DNA of 64,000 nt from BOG-931 sp963781725 (GTDB taxonomy: Bacteria; Pseudomonadota; Alphaproteobacteria; Rhizobiales; Xanthobacteraceae): positions 3,038,001-3,102,000 of the forward strand of contig CAWAGV010000002.1 of assembly GCA_963781725.1 (NCBI GenBank), in the 5' to 3' direction. How positions within the stretch are numbered: the first letter of the stretch is position 1; each line of letters starts with the position of its first letter. This document shows, one piece after another, positions 9,263-17,002 of the stretch. Below the pieces are notes generated by a model. The model saw nothing but the letters and a program-made list of their open reading frames with translations, did no database searches and was not told where the DNA came from. The translations under genes and the position numbers were made by a program.

Positions 9263-9673
9263 TTGTTCTTGCGATGCTGTTCTGTCGATTTCGGCCTAAT
9301 CTTTCCGTATCACTGGCCTTGGTCCGCACCCGTCAACAGCGGCACGCTACAAATCAAAAGCGGGATGGTGCCGTCGTGCAGGGTTTTACGGGTTCGATGT
9401 AAATCGGCTCTGCGTGTCGGCCAGCAGCGCGCTCACGCTAATACGCCGGCGTAAGCATGATGCGTGCACAGCGACTAAAATTTTAGCGAATGGAAACTGG
9501 TCTGAATGCAAACGCCAGCATCATCGGGGCTGGATCTGGCTCAGGGCCACGGCGTCATTTGCCCGCCTAACGGCTTGGCTGCCCCGCTGTGCGTGTTCAG
9601 TGTTTTTTTGATGCGGCGTACCGACCGCCGTCCGGCATTGAGCTTCGGCTTCATCGATGTGGCGGCGGACGCT
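9263..9673. other. intergenic, no gene recognised
   Basis: 411 bp upstream of the acyltransferase relic and downstream of the amidohydrolase stop. It includes an AT-rich patch near 9475-9495 but no convincing coding frame, repeat or RNA structure. Confidence 0.5.
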
Positions 9674-10906
9674 CTACAACTGCTTCACCGGCGTCGGATC
9701 GAGATTGAAGATCCGCGCCGCGTTCAGCCCGAGGATGTTGCGCTTGGCCTGCTCGGAGAGGAACGGCAGGTCGGTGATCTCCTGCGGCAGATCGAAATCG
9801 AAGTGCGGCCAGTCCGACGCGTACAGCAGCTGGGTCTCGGCCTTGATCATGTCGAACGTGCACTCCAGCGCCTTGAGGTTGTGCGCCTCCATCGGCTGCG
9901 TCGTGTACCAGCAGTGATCGCGCATGTATTCGGACGGCAGCCGCTTGAGATGCGGCGCTTCCGACGGCCGCATCAGGAATTGGTCGTCGAGCCGCTGCAT
10001 CACGAACGGCACCCAGGCGAGACCGGACTCGATCCAGATCACCTTGAGCTTGGGAAAGCGGACCGGCATGCCGTTGAGGATCCAGTTCGTGCAATGCACG
10101 ATATTGGGCCAGGCGAAGCCCAGCGCGTGCATGCCGAGGAAGCGGTTGATGGTCTTGAGCGACGGATCGTCCCAATGATAGCCGGCGTGGAACGACACCG
10201 GCATGCCGGTCTCCTCGATCATGCGGTAGAGCCGCATGTACTTGTTGTGATGCACCGGCGCGTGCCGCGTCGATGGAATGGCGTAACCGATGATGCCGCG
10301 CTTGCCGGCGGTCTCCTGCACGACGCGCTCGGCTTCTTCCGGTGTGTTGTAGGGCAGCACTGCCAGGAATTTGATGCGGCTGTCCGCTGCCAGGAGTTTC
10401 TCCTGCATCCACTTGTTGTAGGCGCGCGACAGCCAGACCTCCATCTCGGGCTGCGGATGCAGGCCGAGGAACAGCATCGGCGTCGGAAACACCACCATGT
10501 TGTCGACGCCGAGCGAGTCCATGGCGCGCCGCGTCAGCGTCACGTCGCGGTGGACGCTTAAGTCCTCGACCTTCTCGCGCAGTCCGTCCTGATGCGGGAT
10601 GCGGCCGCCGACGCTCTGATAACGCAGGCCAAGATCGCCGTTGAGGCCGTAGGGTGGCGCGCCGAGGCGATCTTTATGGAAGTGCAGCGCCTGATCGCGG
10701 ATCACCGGATCCTCGATGTATTGCACGACCTCGCTCCACGACACCGTCTCGACATGGTGGGCATCGACGTCGACGACGAACCAGTCCTGCAGCTTGCGCC
10801 GCAGCGCGGCGTTGCGCGCGTGACGCAGGATCTCGCGGCTGTCGGTCGAGGTGTCGATGACCTGGGCCGGCAGCATCTGCGGTACGCCGACGACGGGCTG
10901 ATTCAT
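9674..10906 (-). CDS. amidohydrolase family 2 (ACMSD-like metal-dependent hydrolase/decarboxylase)
   Basis: A 410-residue enzyme; the start at 10906 follows GAGGAG and overlaps the upstream stop by 4 nt (ATGA). TIM-barrel amidohydrolase landmarks are the N-terminal metal motif VDVDAHHVETVSW, the barrel-strand SFHAGYHWDD and a C-terminal ASDWPHFD that supplies the catalytic Asp. Family members hydrolyse or decarboxylate aromatic or cyclic acids. Co-transcription with a Bug receptor and a Rieske protein suggests a catabolic step on an imported acid. The substrate is unknown. Confidence 0.85.
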   Translation of the reverse strand: MNQPVVGVPQMLPAQVIDTSTDSREILRHARNAALRRKLQDWFVVDVDAHHVETVSWSEVVQYIEDPVIRDQALHFHKDRLGAPPYGLNGDLGLRYQSVGGRIPHQDGLREKVEDLSVHRDVTLTRRAMDSLGVDNMVVFPTPMLFLGLHPQPEMEVWLSRAYNKWMQEKLLAADSRIKFLAVLPYNTPEEAERVVQETAGKRGIIGYAIPSTRHAPVHHNKYMRLYRMIEETGMPVSFHAGYHWDDPSLKTINRFLGMHALGFAWPNIVHCTNWILNGMPVRFPKLKVIWIESGLAWVPFVMQRLDDQFLMRPSEAPHLKRLPSEYMRDHCWYTTQPMEAHNLKALECTFDMIKAETQLLYASDWPHFDFDLPQEITDLPFLSEQAKRNILGLNAARIFNLDPTPVKQL

Positions 10907-11316
10907 GATTTGCTCCTCGCACCCTGTTCTGCCTGATTGCTGTCGCTTGGGTCCGGATGGTTCTCGCCGGGCCGGCGCCGGAACCACAGTCCGAGCTCCA
11001 TCGGCCCGAGCCTGACGTCGCGCAACATCTCGGAAACCGCCACCAGCATCTCGGTGGGCGTCAATGTTTCCTCGCCCTCCTGCACGACGGCAGGCACTGG
11101 GCGATCCTCAAGCTCGGACTTCGCGTAATAGAGCCGCACTGCGGCAGTGATGAGCTGGGCCACCGCTTCGTCGGAAACGCGCGCGGCTTCGCCGCTCGCG
11201 ACCAGTTCCTTGGCGGAACGGTGCAGGTCGGCTGCGTAGCGGTCGATCCAGGCGTATTCGTCGTTGGCCCGGTCGCCGGTGCGGTTTGCCGGATCTTTGA
11301 CGTCAGATGACGACAT
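10903..11316 (-). CDS. uncharacterised protein between Rieske and amidohydrolase genes
   Basis: 137 residues, soluble, mostly helical by eye, with no cysteine or metal motif. Distinctive strings are DEYAWIDRYAADLHRSAKEL and GPMELGLWFRRRPGE. It overlaps the upstream Rieske gene by 14 nt and the downstream amidohydrolase by 4 nt, so the three products are translationally coupled. This points to a subunit or accessory factor of the same enzyme system. No family was recognised. Confidence 0.72.
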   Translation of the reverse strand: MSSSDVKDPANRTGDRANDEYAWIDRYAADLHRSAKELVASGEAARVSDEAVAQLITAAVRLYYAKSELEDRPVPAVVQEGEETLTPTEMLVAVSEMLRDVRLGPMELGLWFRRRPGENHPDPSDSNQAEQGARSKS

Positions 11317-11671
11317 AGATGTTGCCGTCCTTCTCCTCGAGTTCCACGCCGCGCAACCGGATCTTGTCCGATCCCTGATTGATGCCGGTCTTCAGATTGA
11401 ACTCGTAGCCGTGCCACGTGCACACGATGTTGGTGACAGTCTCGTCGTAGGCCAGTTCGCGCACCGTGCCATCGCCGGCGACCGGTTCCAGCACGCGCCG
11501 ATAGATGCGGCCCTGGCACACCGGGCCCTGACGGTGCGGACACGCATTATGCCATGCCACGAGTTCGCCATCGACCTTGAACACGCCGACTTCGGTGCCG
11601 TCGCACGACACCACGCGGCGGTCGCCGTCCTTCAGCTCGTCGCTCCGGCACACCAGATAAGATCGCGGCAT
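11303..11671 (-). CDS. Rieske [2Fe-2S] ferredoxin-like protein
   Basis: 122 residues forming one Rieske domain. Cluster ligands are C44-P-H46 and C84-T-W-H87 (CxH and CxxH). The spacing between the two halves, 37 residues, is about twice that of ordinary Rieske ferredoxins because of an inserted loop around residues 55-80. No membrane anchor or oxygenase domain is attached. It is second in the Bug-Rieske-unknown-amidohydrolase operon. It may carry electrons for an oxygenase coded elsewhere or be a structural cluster of the amidohydrolase complex. Confidence 0.87.
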   Translation of the reverse strand: MPRSYLVCRSDELKDGDRRVVSCDGTEVGVFKVDGELVAWHNACPHRQGPVCQGRIYRRVLEPVAGDGTVRELAYDETVTNIVCTWHGYEFNLKTGINQGSDKIRLRGVELEEKDGNIYVVI

Positions 11672-11711
11672 GGTCTTACTCCGTCAGTCCTGCTCCGTCA
11701 GCGTCCGGATA

Positions 11712-12680
11712 CTACTCGAATTTGATGTTGGCTTCTTTGACGACGGCGGTCCAGCGTTGCACCTCGGCATGCATTTGCGTCGTCAGTTGGTCCGCGCTGC
11801 TGCCGACGGGGATCGCCGCAAGGTCCCGCATCCGTGCCTTGAAATCGTCGGTCGCGGCAATTTGCCGGCAGGCGGTCTCGAGCTTTTTGACAATTGGCGC
11901 CGGCGTCGCGGCCGGCGCCATCATGGCCAGATAGGTTCCGCCGAGCACGTCCGGCACGGCGGCTTCGGCAAGCGTCGGCACGTCGGGCAGTTCGCGGATC
12001 CGCGCCGTCGCGGTCACCGCCAGCGCCCGCAGCATGGCATTGCCGAGTTGCGGCACGGCAATCGGCGTTTCCACAAAGGCGAATGCAGTCTGGCCGCCGA
12101 GCAGGCTGGCAACCGACTCGTTGCTGCTTTTATAGTTGATCGCCGTCGCCGGTGCGCCGGTCTTGATCTTGAAGTGCTCGATCGGCAGCGTGAACACCGG
12201 CGAGGGCGTCGGATAGTTGGCTTTGTCGGGATTGGCTTTCAGCCACGCCACCAGCTCGGCGACGGTCTGCGCCGGATGCGATTTGGCGACCAGCACGACC
12301 AGCGTGTAGTCCGCCATCAGCGAGATCGGCGCGAAGTCCTTGAAGATGTCGTAGGGGATGTCGGGCCAGATCGCGGCGCCGACGGTCATGGCGCCGGGCG
12401 CAGCGCCGAGCAGGGTGTAACCGTCGGGCGTCGCTTTCGCCACCAGGTCCGGCGCCAGCCGGCCGCTTCCGCCCGGCCGGTTCTCGACCACGAACGCGCC
12501 GCCGAGCGTATCCTGCAATTTCTGGGCGACGATGCGCGCGACGGTGTCGGTGCCGCCGCCGGCGCCGAAGCCGACGACGATCCGCACCGGGCGGCTCGGA
12601 TAGTCGATTGACTGCGTGCGGCCTGCGATCGGCCAGAGCGCGGCGCCGCCTGCCAGCGTTATGAACTGTCGCCGCCGCAT
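11712..12680 (-). CDS. Bug/TctC-type tripartite tricarboxylate receptor
   Basis: 322 residues from the ATG at 12680 (MRRRQFITLAGG, a Tat-like twin-arginine leader). An in-frame GTG 36 nt upstream is possible. The mature protein opens YPSRPVRIVVGFGAGGGTD and contains the family motifs FVVENRPGGSG, ATPDGYTLL and YDIFKDFAPIS. It is first in the operon with the Rieske and amidohydrolase genes, 40 nt before the Rieske start. No TctA/TctB membrane subunits are in the window, so it is an orphan receptor that may use a distant permease or act as a sensor. Confidence 0.88.
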   Translation of the reverse strand: MRRRQFITLAGGAALWPIAGRTQSIDYPSRPVRIVVGFGAGGGTDTVARIVAQKLQDTLGGAFVVENRPGGSGRLAPDLVAKATPDGYTLLGAAPGAMTVGAAIWPDIPYDIFKDFAPISLMADYTLVVLVAKSHPAQTVAELVAWLKANPDKANYPTPSPVFTLPIEHFKIKTGAPATAINYKSSNESVASLLGGQTAFAFVETPIAVPQLGNAMLRALAVTATARIRELPDVPTLAEAAVPDVLGGTYLAMMAPAATPAPIVKKLETACRQIAATDDFKARMRDLAAIPVGSSADQLTTQMHAEVQRWTAVVKEANIKFE

Positions 12681-12855
12681 GGTCTTCTTGGGTTTCTCTC
12701 CGCGCGCCACGACCACACCCTACTACACAGTTCAGCGCCAACGGCCACGGCTTTGGGCATATTTGCCCGTCCCGAAACGCGGCGCCGGTAAGAGGCGGCG
12801 GGATATCCCGGCGGGGCAGCGATATTCAGGGCACATTTTTTTAGTCGCGTATATC

Positions 12856-12888
12856 TTGACAGTTATCCCTATTATAGATACCTACAAT
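12856..12888 (+). promoter_or_regulatory. weak promoter-like element ahead of the structured block
   Basis: An AT-rich stretch in otherwise GC-rich sequence contains a perfect TTGACA (12856-12861) followed by AT-rich DNA ending in TACAAT (12883-12888). The spacing of 21 bp to TACAAT is longer than ideal, and no better -10 occurs at 16-18 bp. It could still start a transcript running through the inverted-repeat block downstream. Confidence 0.25.
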
Positions 12889-12895
12889 CCGCTCG

Positions 12896-13300
12896 CTCGT
12901 CGTGAGGGACGTCAACCGGTGACTACTTTTGACGGAGCGGGTGCGGGTTCTGCGGGCGGAGGTTCGTCACTTCTGTTCGCAGGCGGCCTGGGCATCATGC
13001 CCGCCCGGCACGTGTTCGGGCTGCGAGGTGCTCGCTGCACTGGCGTCGGGGAGGCGCGTTGGCCTTTGATCCGGCGATTCCAGGAAGCGCTGGCCCGGGC
13101 CGGGGCAGGACGAAAGTCCAGTCAATCCGCAGTGGAGCGCCGAAAGGCGAGCGGCCCCGTCAAAAGGGCCGCGGCTGTGCCTGGTAACGGGTGCAGTTTC
13201 CCCCAGCCGTGCTTGGCAACAGGCACGGTGCGCCGTTCGGCGCTCCGCTTCCCTCTTTTGGGAAGCAAACAACGTGGCCCCGCCGTACTTCGGGGCAGAT
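12896..13300 (+). other. strongly structured non-coding block, candidate RNA or repeat element
   Basis: No credible protein gene occupies this interval, yet the sequence is dense in complementary arms. They include GGGCAT-C-ATGCCC (12990-13002), a long-range stem 13131-13141 with 13239-13249, GCGGCCC/GGGCCGC (13151-13157 with 13166-13172), GTGCCTG/CAGGCAC (13177-13183 with 13220-13226), CCGTGC/GCACGG (13207-13212 with 13223-13228, an alternative), GCTTCCC/GGGAAGC (13247-13253 with 13260-13266) and GCCCCG/CGGGGC (13277-13282 with 13291-13296). I recall translations of very similar sequence annotated as hypothetical proteins in related genomes. It matches no riboswitch, RNase P, tmRNA or 6S pattern that I know. 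Confidence 0.45.
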
Positions 13301-13358
13301 CATCGCCACGCGTGACAACTGACGGTGCAAACGCGCTGTGAGAACGCGATTACGACGG

Positions 13359-13436
13359 CCTCATCCTGAGGAGCGCGAAGCGCGTCTCGAAGGATGCTTC
13401 GAGACGCATTGCTGCGCAATGCTCCTCAGCATGAGG
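13359..13436. repeat. long palindromic repeat element (about 78 bp)
   Basis: The element begins CCTCAT and ends ATGAGG. It has an inner perfect stem GCGTCTCGAAG / CTTCGAGACGC around a GATG loop and flanking arms GAGGAGC / GCTCCTC. As RNA it would fold into one long hairpin with a side bulge (the CGCATTGCTGCGCAATG part). Elements of this type are scattered in intergenic regions of many Hyphomicrobiales genomes. No second copy was seen in this window. Confidence 0.75.
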
Positions 13437-13505
13437 CGGCGGGGGCATTTTGATAGCGCTTCCCCACCTGGCTCCGAGCGAGACGCGATCAGACAGGGCG
13501 TATGG

Positions 13506-13541
13506 ATTCCGGACTTGCCGCAAGAAGCGGCAGTCCGGAAT
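13506..13541. repeat. short palindromic unit
   Basis: Arms of about 15 nt (ATTCCGGAC and TGCCGC against GCGGCA and GTCCGGAAT) with a five-base loop and one unpaired T. It lies 70 bp after the larger palindromic element and may be part of the same composite mosaic repeat. Confidence 0.6.
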
Positions 13542-13660
13542 GACAGGAAGGAGGCTTCGCAAGAATGTGAACCATTTTCGCTATTTCGGGCATAAACTCG
13601 TCACCATCTCGACCAAGGGTCGATGAGGCCGATATTCATTCTGTCTTATCGAGGCCATAG

Positions 13661-13708
13661 AGTTGCAGGAGTTTGGAGTTGCAGGAGTTTAAAGTCGCAG
13701 GAGTTTGG
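13661..13708. repeat. three tandem copies of a 16-bp unit
   Basis: The unit AGTTGCAGGAGTTTGG occurs three times in succession, copies two and three differing by two and one bases. It lies in the 5' region of the secreted-protein gene at 13756. It could be a slippage product or a set of regulator sites. Confidence 0.8.
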
Positions 13709-13755
13709 ACAGCGACTGTCAGAAGTGTACCGTTTTGTACAAAGAGGAATGTGAC

Positions 13756-14094
13756 ATGAAAGTATTAGGTGCCGCGCTCGCTTTCAGCGTGCTGGCGATC
13801 GGCAGTGCCTCGGCGCAAGTGCCGCTGTCGGGCACGTATCAATGTATTCAGAACTGCGCCGGGCCGGGACTGGCCTATGTCACGCAGAACGGCTGGGACC
13901 TGAACCTGGTCGACGGGGCCGGGGCGCCGTCGCGCGCCTGGATCGATTATCCGGGCCACCTCTACGCCCAATACTATCATGAGGGCGCGGTGTTTTCCCC
14001 GGACGGCTTCCGGATCCAGTTCGACAACGGCGCGGTGTGGCAGCGTTTCGTGCCGCCGCCTCCGCCACCCCCGCTTGTGCACAGCCGCGGCTAA
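13756..14094 (+). CDS. small secreted protein with proline-rich tail
   Basis: 112 residues; the ATG at 13756 follows AGAGGA at normal spacing and begins a clean Sec signal peptide (MKVLGAALAFSVLAIG, cleavage after ASA). The mature part of about 92 residues has two cysteines (YQCIQNC) able to form a disulphide, and ends with seven prolines. No catalytic motif is seen. It is probably a periplasmic or envelope protein of unknown role. The tandem 16-bp repeats lie just upstream and may affect its expression. Confidence 0.75.
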   Translation: MKVLGAALAFSVLAIGSASAQVPLSGTYQCIQNCAGPGLAYVTQNGWDLNLVDGAGAPSRAWIDYPGHLYAQYYHEGAVFSPDGFRIQFDNGAVWQRFVPPPPPPPLVHSRG

Positions 14095-14218
14095 CGGCTT
14101 CGTTTTCTTCTCTGGCTCGGGCGAAAAAGCGCGAGCGCGACAGCTTGCACCTCCCCGTTGTAAGGAGAGGTGAGATACACTGTAGCGTTCTCCTGAAATT
14201 TCCGAGCCGGAGATTGCC

Positions 14219-15460
14219 TTGCAATACGACGATAACCTGACGACCGATCGGCCGACTTTCGTAACCCATCTCGAATGTTCGATGACCGGCGAGCATTATG
14301 CCGCCGACCAGCTTCACAATCTTTCCCGCGCCGGCAAACCGCTTTTGGTCCGCTACGATCTCGGCGGCGTGAAAAAGGCGCTGAGCAAAGACATGCTGGC
14401 GCGCCGCGAGCCGGATCTGTGGCGCTATCGCGAATTGCTGCCGGTGCGCAAAGTCGAGGACATCGTCAGTCTCGGCGAAGCGATGACGCCGCTGGTGTCG
14501 ATGCCGAAGCTGGCGAAAAAGCTCGGCGGCGCCGAACTCCTGGTCAAAGACGAAGGCCGTCTGCCGACCGGCTCGTTCAAGGCGCGCGGCCTGGTGATGG
14601 CGGTGTCGATGGCGAAGGCGCTCGGCATCAAGCACATGGCGATGCCGACCAACGGCAATGCCGGCGCGGCGCTGGCCGCCTACGCCAGCCATTGCGGCAT
14701 CAAGACCACGATCTTCTGTCCGGAAGACACGCCGGAAGTGAATGTCAGCGAGATCGGCCTGCAGGGTGCTGCGGTCTATCGCGTCAACGGCCTGATCGAC
14801 GATTGCGGCAAGCTGGTCGCCGAAGGCAAGGCCGTGACCGGCTGGTTCGATACCTCGACGTTGAAAGAGCCGTACCGGATCGAGGGCAAGAAGACGATGG
14901 GCCTCGAACTTGCCGAGCAGCTCGGCTGGGAAGTGCCGGACGTCATTTTCTATCCGACCGGCGGCGGCACTGGCCTGATCGGCATGTGGAAGGCGTTCGC
15001 CGAACTGGAAGCGATCGGCTTCATCGGCAAAAAGCGTCCGCGCATGGTGGCGGTGCAGGCGGCCGGCTGTGCGCCGATGGTGCGGGCCTTCGAAGAAGGC
15101 GTCGAACATGCCAAACGCTGGGAAGACGCACACACCATTGCGGCGGGCATTCGCGTGCCGCAGGCGGTCGGCGACTTTTTGATTCTGCGCGCGGTGCGCG
15201 AGAGCGGCGGCTTCGCTATCGCGGTGGATGACAAGGCCATTGCGGCAGGGCTCGACGAAGTGGCGCGCGAGGAAGGCTTCCTGATGTGCCCCGAGGGCGC
15301 TGCGACCTACGCCGCTTACAAGCAAAGCCTGGCCGACGGCCGCGTCAAAAAAACCGATCAGGCGGTGCTGTTCAATTGCGCGACCGGGCTGAAATATCCG
15401 CTGCCGCCGATCACCAAGACGCTCGACCGGCACAAGCCGATCGATTTCGCGGCGCTGTAA
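14219..15460 (+). CDS. thrC: threonine synthase (PLP-dependent)
   Basis: 413 residues, fold type II PLP enzyme. The PLP-binding lysine is K121 in LPTGSFKARG; a phosphate/cofactor loop appears as PTNGNAGAALAAY and a glycine-rich PTGGGTGLIG follows. An N-terminal CSMTGE region is typical of the shorter bacterial threonine synthases, which convert O-phosphohomoserine to threonine. A TTG start at 14219 is chosen because it follows a GGAG at seven bases. A related threonine/serine dehydratase-like activity is possible. It is followed after 1 nt by a secreted-protein gene, suggesting co-transcription. Confidence 0.86.
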   Translation: MQYDDNLTTDRPTFVTHLECSMTGEHYAADQLHNLSRAGKPLLVRYDLGGVKKALSKDMLARREPDLWRYRELLPVRKVEDIVSLGEAMTPLVSMPKLAKKLGGAELLVKDEGRLPTGSFKARGLVMAVSMAKALGIKHMAMPTNGNAGAALAAYASHCGIKTTIFCPEDTPEVNVSEIGLQGAAVYRVNGLIDDCGKLVAEGKAVTGWFDTSTLKEPYRIEGKKTMGLELAEQLGWEVPDVIFYPTGGGTGLIGMWKAFAELEAIGFIGKKRPRMVAVQAAGCAPMVRAFEEGVEHAKRWEDAHTIAAGIRVPQAVGDFLILRAVRESGGFAIAVDDKAIAAGLDEVAREEGFLMCPEGAATYAAYKQSLADGRVKKTDQAVLFNCATGLKYPLPPITKTLDRHKPIDFAAL

Positions 15461-15461
15461 C

Positions 15462-16025
15462 ATGCCAAAGACCTTCGCCCTGGCCGCGTTGCTTGCGGGT
15501 CTTGGTGTTGTCACTCTTGGCGTTGTGACTTTTGGCGTTGCAGTTTTTGGCGTAGCGGCATTGAGCGGCCTGGCGCGCGCGGCAAGCTGGCCGACTTATC
15601 AGAACGACCGCTACGGCACGACGATCGACTATCCGGCCTTGTTCAAGCCCGAGCCGCCTCCGGACAACGATGACGGCCGCGCTTTCAAGAGTGCCGATGG
15701 CGCGAGGTTCTCGGTATCCGCGTCATACGGCGGGATCGACTCAAATCTCGCCGAATATCGCGACTTCATCGTCAAGCATCTCGCGGCGGGGCAGGTCGTG
15801 ACCTATCAGACCAGCGGCAGCAACTGGTTTGTTATCTCCGGCACCAAGGGCAGTGACATTTTCTACGAGCGGCACATGTTGTCGCACGGCGGCGAAATGA
15901 CCGAGGATTTCGTCATATCCTACCCGGCAGCGGCGAAGACGGCCTACGATCCGATCGTGGCGCGCATGTCCAAGTCGTTTCGGTCTGGCACGGGATTCCA
16001 GACTTCGGGGGGAAAGACAAAATGA
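15462..16025 (+). CDS. exported hypothetical protein with repeat-expanded signal sequence
   Basis: 187 residues. The N-terminus is an unusually long hydrophobic leader made of four five-residue repeats (LGVVT, LGVVT, FGVAV, FGVAA), ending near LARA. The mature portion (SWPTYQNDRYGTTIDYPALF, then GRAFKSADGARFSVSASYGG) resembles small periplasmic proteins of unknown function in related bacteria. It begins 2 nt after the thrC stop and overlaps the next Bug receptor gene by 4 nt (ATGA), so it is likely coupled to it. Confidence 0.75.
   Translation: MPKTFALAALLAGLGVVTLGVVTFGVAVFGVAALSGLARAASWPTYQNDRYGTTIDYPALFKPEPPPDNDDGRAFKSADGARFSVSASYGGIDSNLAEYRDFIVKHLAAGQVVTYQTSGSNWFVISGTKGSDIFYERHMLSHGGEMTEDFVISYPAAAKTAYDPIVARMSKSFRSGTGFQTSGGKTK
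15501..15560 (+). repeat. four tandem 15-bp units inside a signal-peptide coding region
   Basis: In-frame units of the form CTTGGCGTTGTGACT repeat four times with increasing divergence. Each encodes five hydrophobic residues, so gain or loss of a unit would lengthen or shorten the leader without a frameshift. Confidence 0.8.
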
Positions 16026-16996
16026 GCCGGGTTGCAGTCATTGTGCTTGCGGCGCTGATGGCTTGCGGATTTGCCTCGACTGTGCGCGCCGACGATTATC
16101 CGACGCGGCCGATCACCATGGTGGTGCCGTTCGCCGCCGGCGGGCCGACCGACGTCATCGGCCGCCTGATGGCGCAATATATGAGCCCGTCGCTCGGCCA
16201 GAACGTCGTCGTCGAGGACGTCACCGGCGCGGCGGGCACGATCGGCGTCGGCCGTGTCGTGCATGCGCAGCCGGACGGCTACACGCTGAGCCTCGGCCAC
16301 TGGAGCACGCATGTTGCCAACGGCGCGATCTATGCGCTGCCTTACGACCTGCTCAACGATCTGGAGCCGATTGCGCTATTGCCGAGCAATCCGATGCTGA
16401 TCGTGAGCGGCAAGAGCATGCCGGCGACGAACCTGGAAGACCTGGTGGCGTGGCTGAAGGATCATCCGAGCGCGACGATCGGCACCGCCGGCGTCGGCTC
16501 CGGCTCGCATATTTCCGGCGTCTACTTTCAGAATTTCGCCGGCACGCATCTGCAATATGTGCCGTATCGCGGCACCGATCCGGCGCTGATCGACCTGATG
16601 GCCGGCCGCATCGACATGATGTTCGATCAGGTATCTGAGGCGACGCAGAAGCTGCAGGCCGGCCAGATCAAGGCCTTTGCGGTCACCGCCAAAAACCGGC
16701 TGCCGTCGCTGCCGGATATTCCGACGGTCGACGAAGAAGGACTGAAAGGCCTCTACGTCAACATCTGGTACGGGCTGTGGGCGCCGAAAGGCACGCCAAA
16801 GGACATCATCGCCAAGCTCAACGCAGCCGCGGTCAAGGCGATGGCCGATCCGGTGGTGAAGAAGCGCTTTGCCGACCTCGGGCTCGACATGCCGCCACCG
16901 GATAAGCAAAGCGCGCAGGCGCTCGGCGCCTTGCAAAAGGCCGAGATCGACAAATGGTGGCCGATCATCAAGGCCGCGGGCATCAAGGCGGAATGA
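16022..16996 (+). CDS. Bug/TctC-type receptor
   Basis: 324 residues with a Sec leader (VIVLAALMACGFASTVRA). The mature protein starts DDYPTRPITMVVPFAAGG and has the usual NVVVEDVTGAAGTIG and AQPDGYTL segments. The common ENRPGA is replaced by EDVTGA, a variant known in this family. It overlaps the upstream secreted-protein gene by 4 nt. It converges on another Bug gene 6 nt downstream on the other strand, with no room for a separate terminator. Confidence 0.88.
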   Translation: MSRVAVIVLAALMACGFASTVRADDYPTRPITMVVPFAAGGPTDVIGRLMAQYMSPSLGQNVVVEDVTGAAGTIGVGRVVHAQPDGYTLSLGHWSTHVANGAIYALPYDLLNDLEPIALLPSNPMLIVSGKSMPATNLEDLVAWLKDHPSATIGTAGVGSGSHISGVYFQNFAGTHLQYVPYRGTDPALIDLMAGRIDMMFDQVSEATQKLQAGQIKAFAVTAKNRLPSLPDIPTVDEEGLKGLYVNIWYGLWAPKGTPKDIIAKLNAAAVKAMADPVVKKRFADLGLDMPPPDKQSAQALGALQKAEIDKWWPIIKAAGIKAE

Positions 16997-17002
16997 AGTG
17001 GA

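Noticed and set aside
13247..13266. hairpin GCTTCCC/GGGAAGC as terminator
   Set aside because: It has no T-run and lies inside a larger set of paired arms, so it is treated as part of the structured block.
12616..13341. 241-codon frame through the structured block
   Set aside because: Its translation spans the inverted repeats, includes basic low-complexity sequence and changes character repeatedly; the symmetric arms explain the conservation better than protein coding does.
13880..15514. 544-codon frame opposite thrC
   Set aside because: It lies over the intact threonine synthase and the secreted-protein gene, has no ribosome site and no homology.
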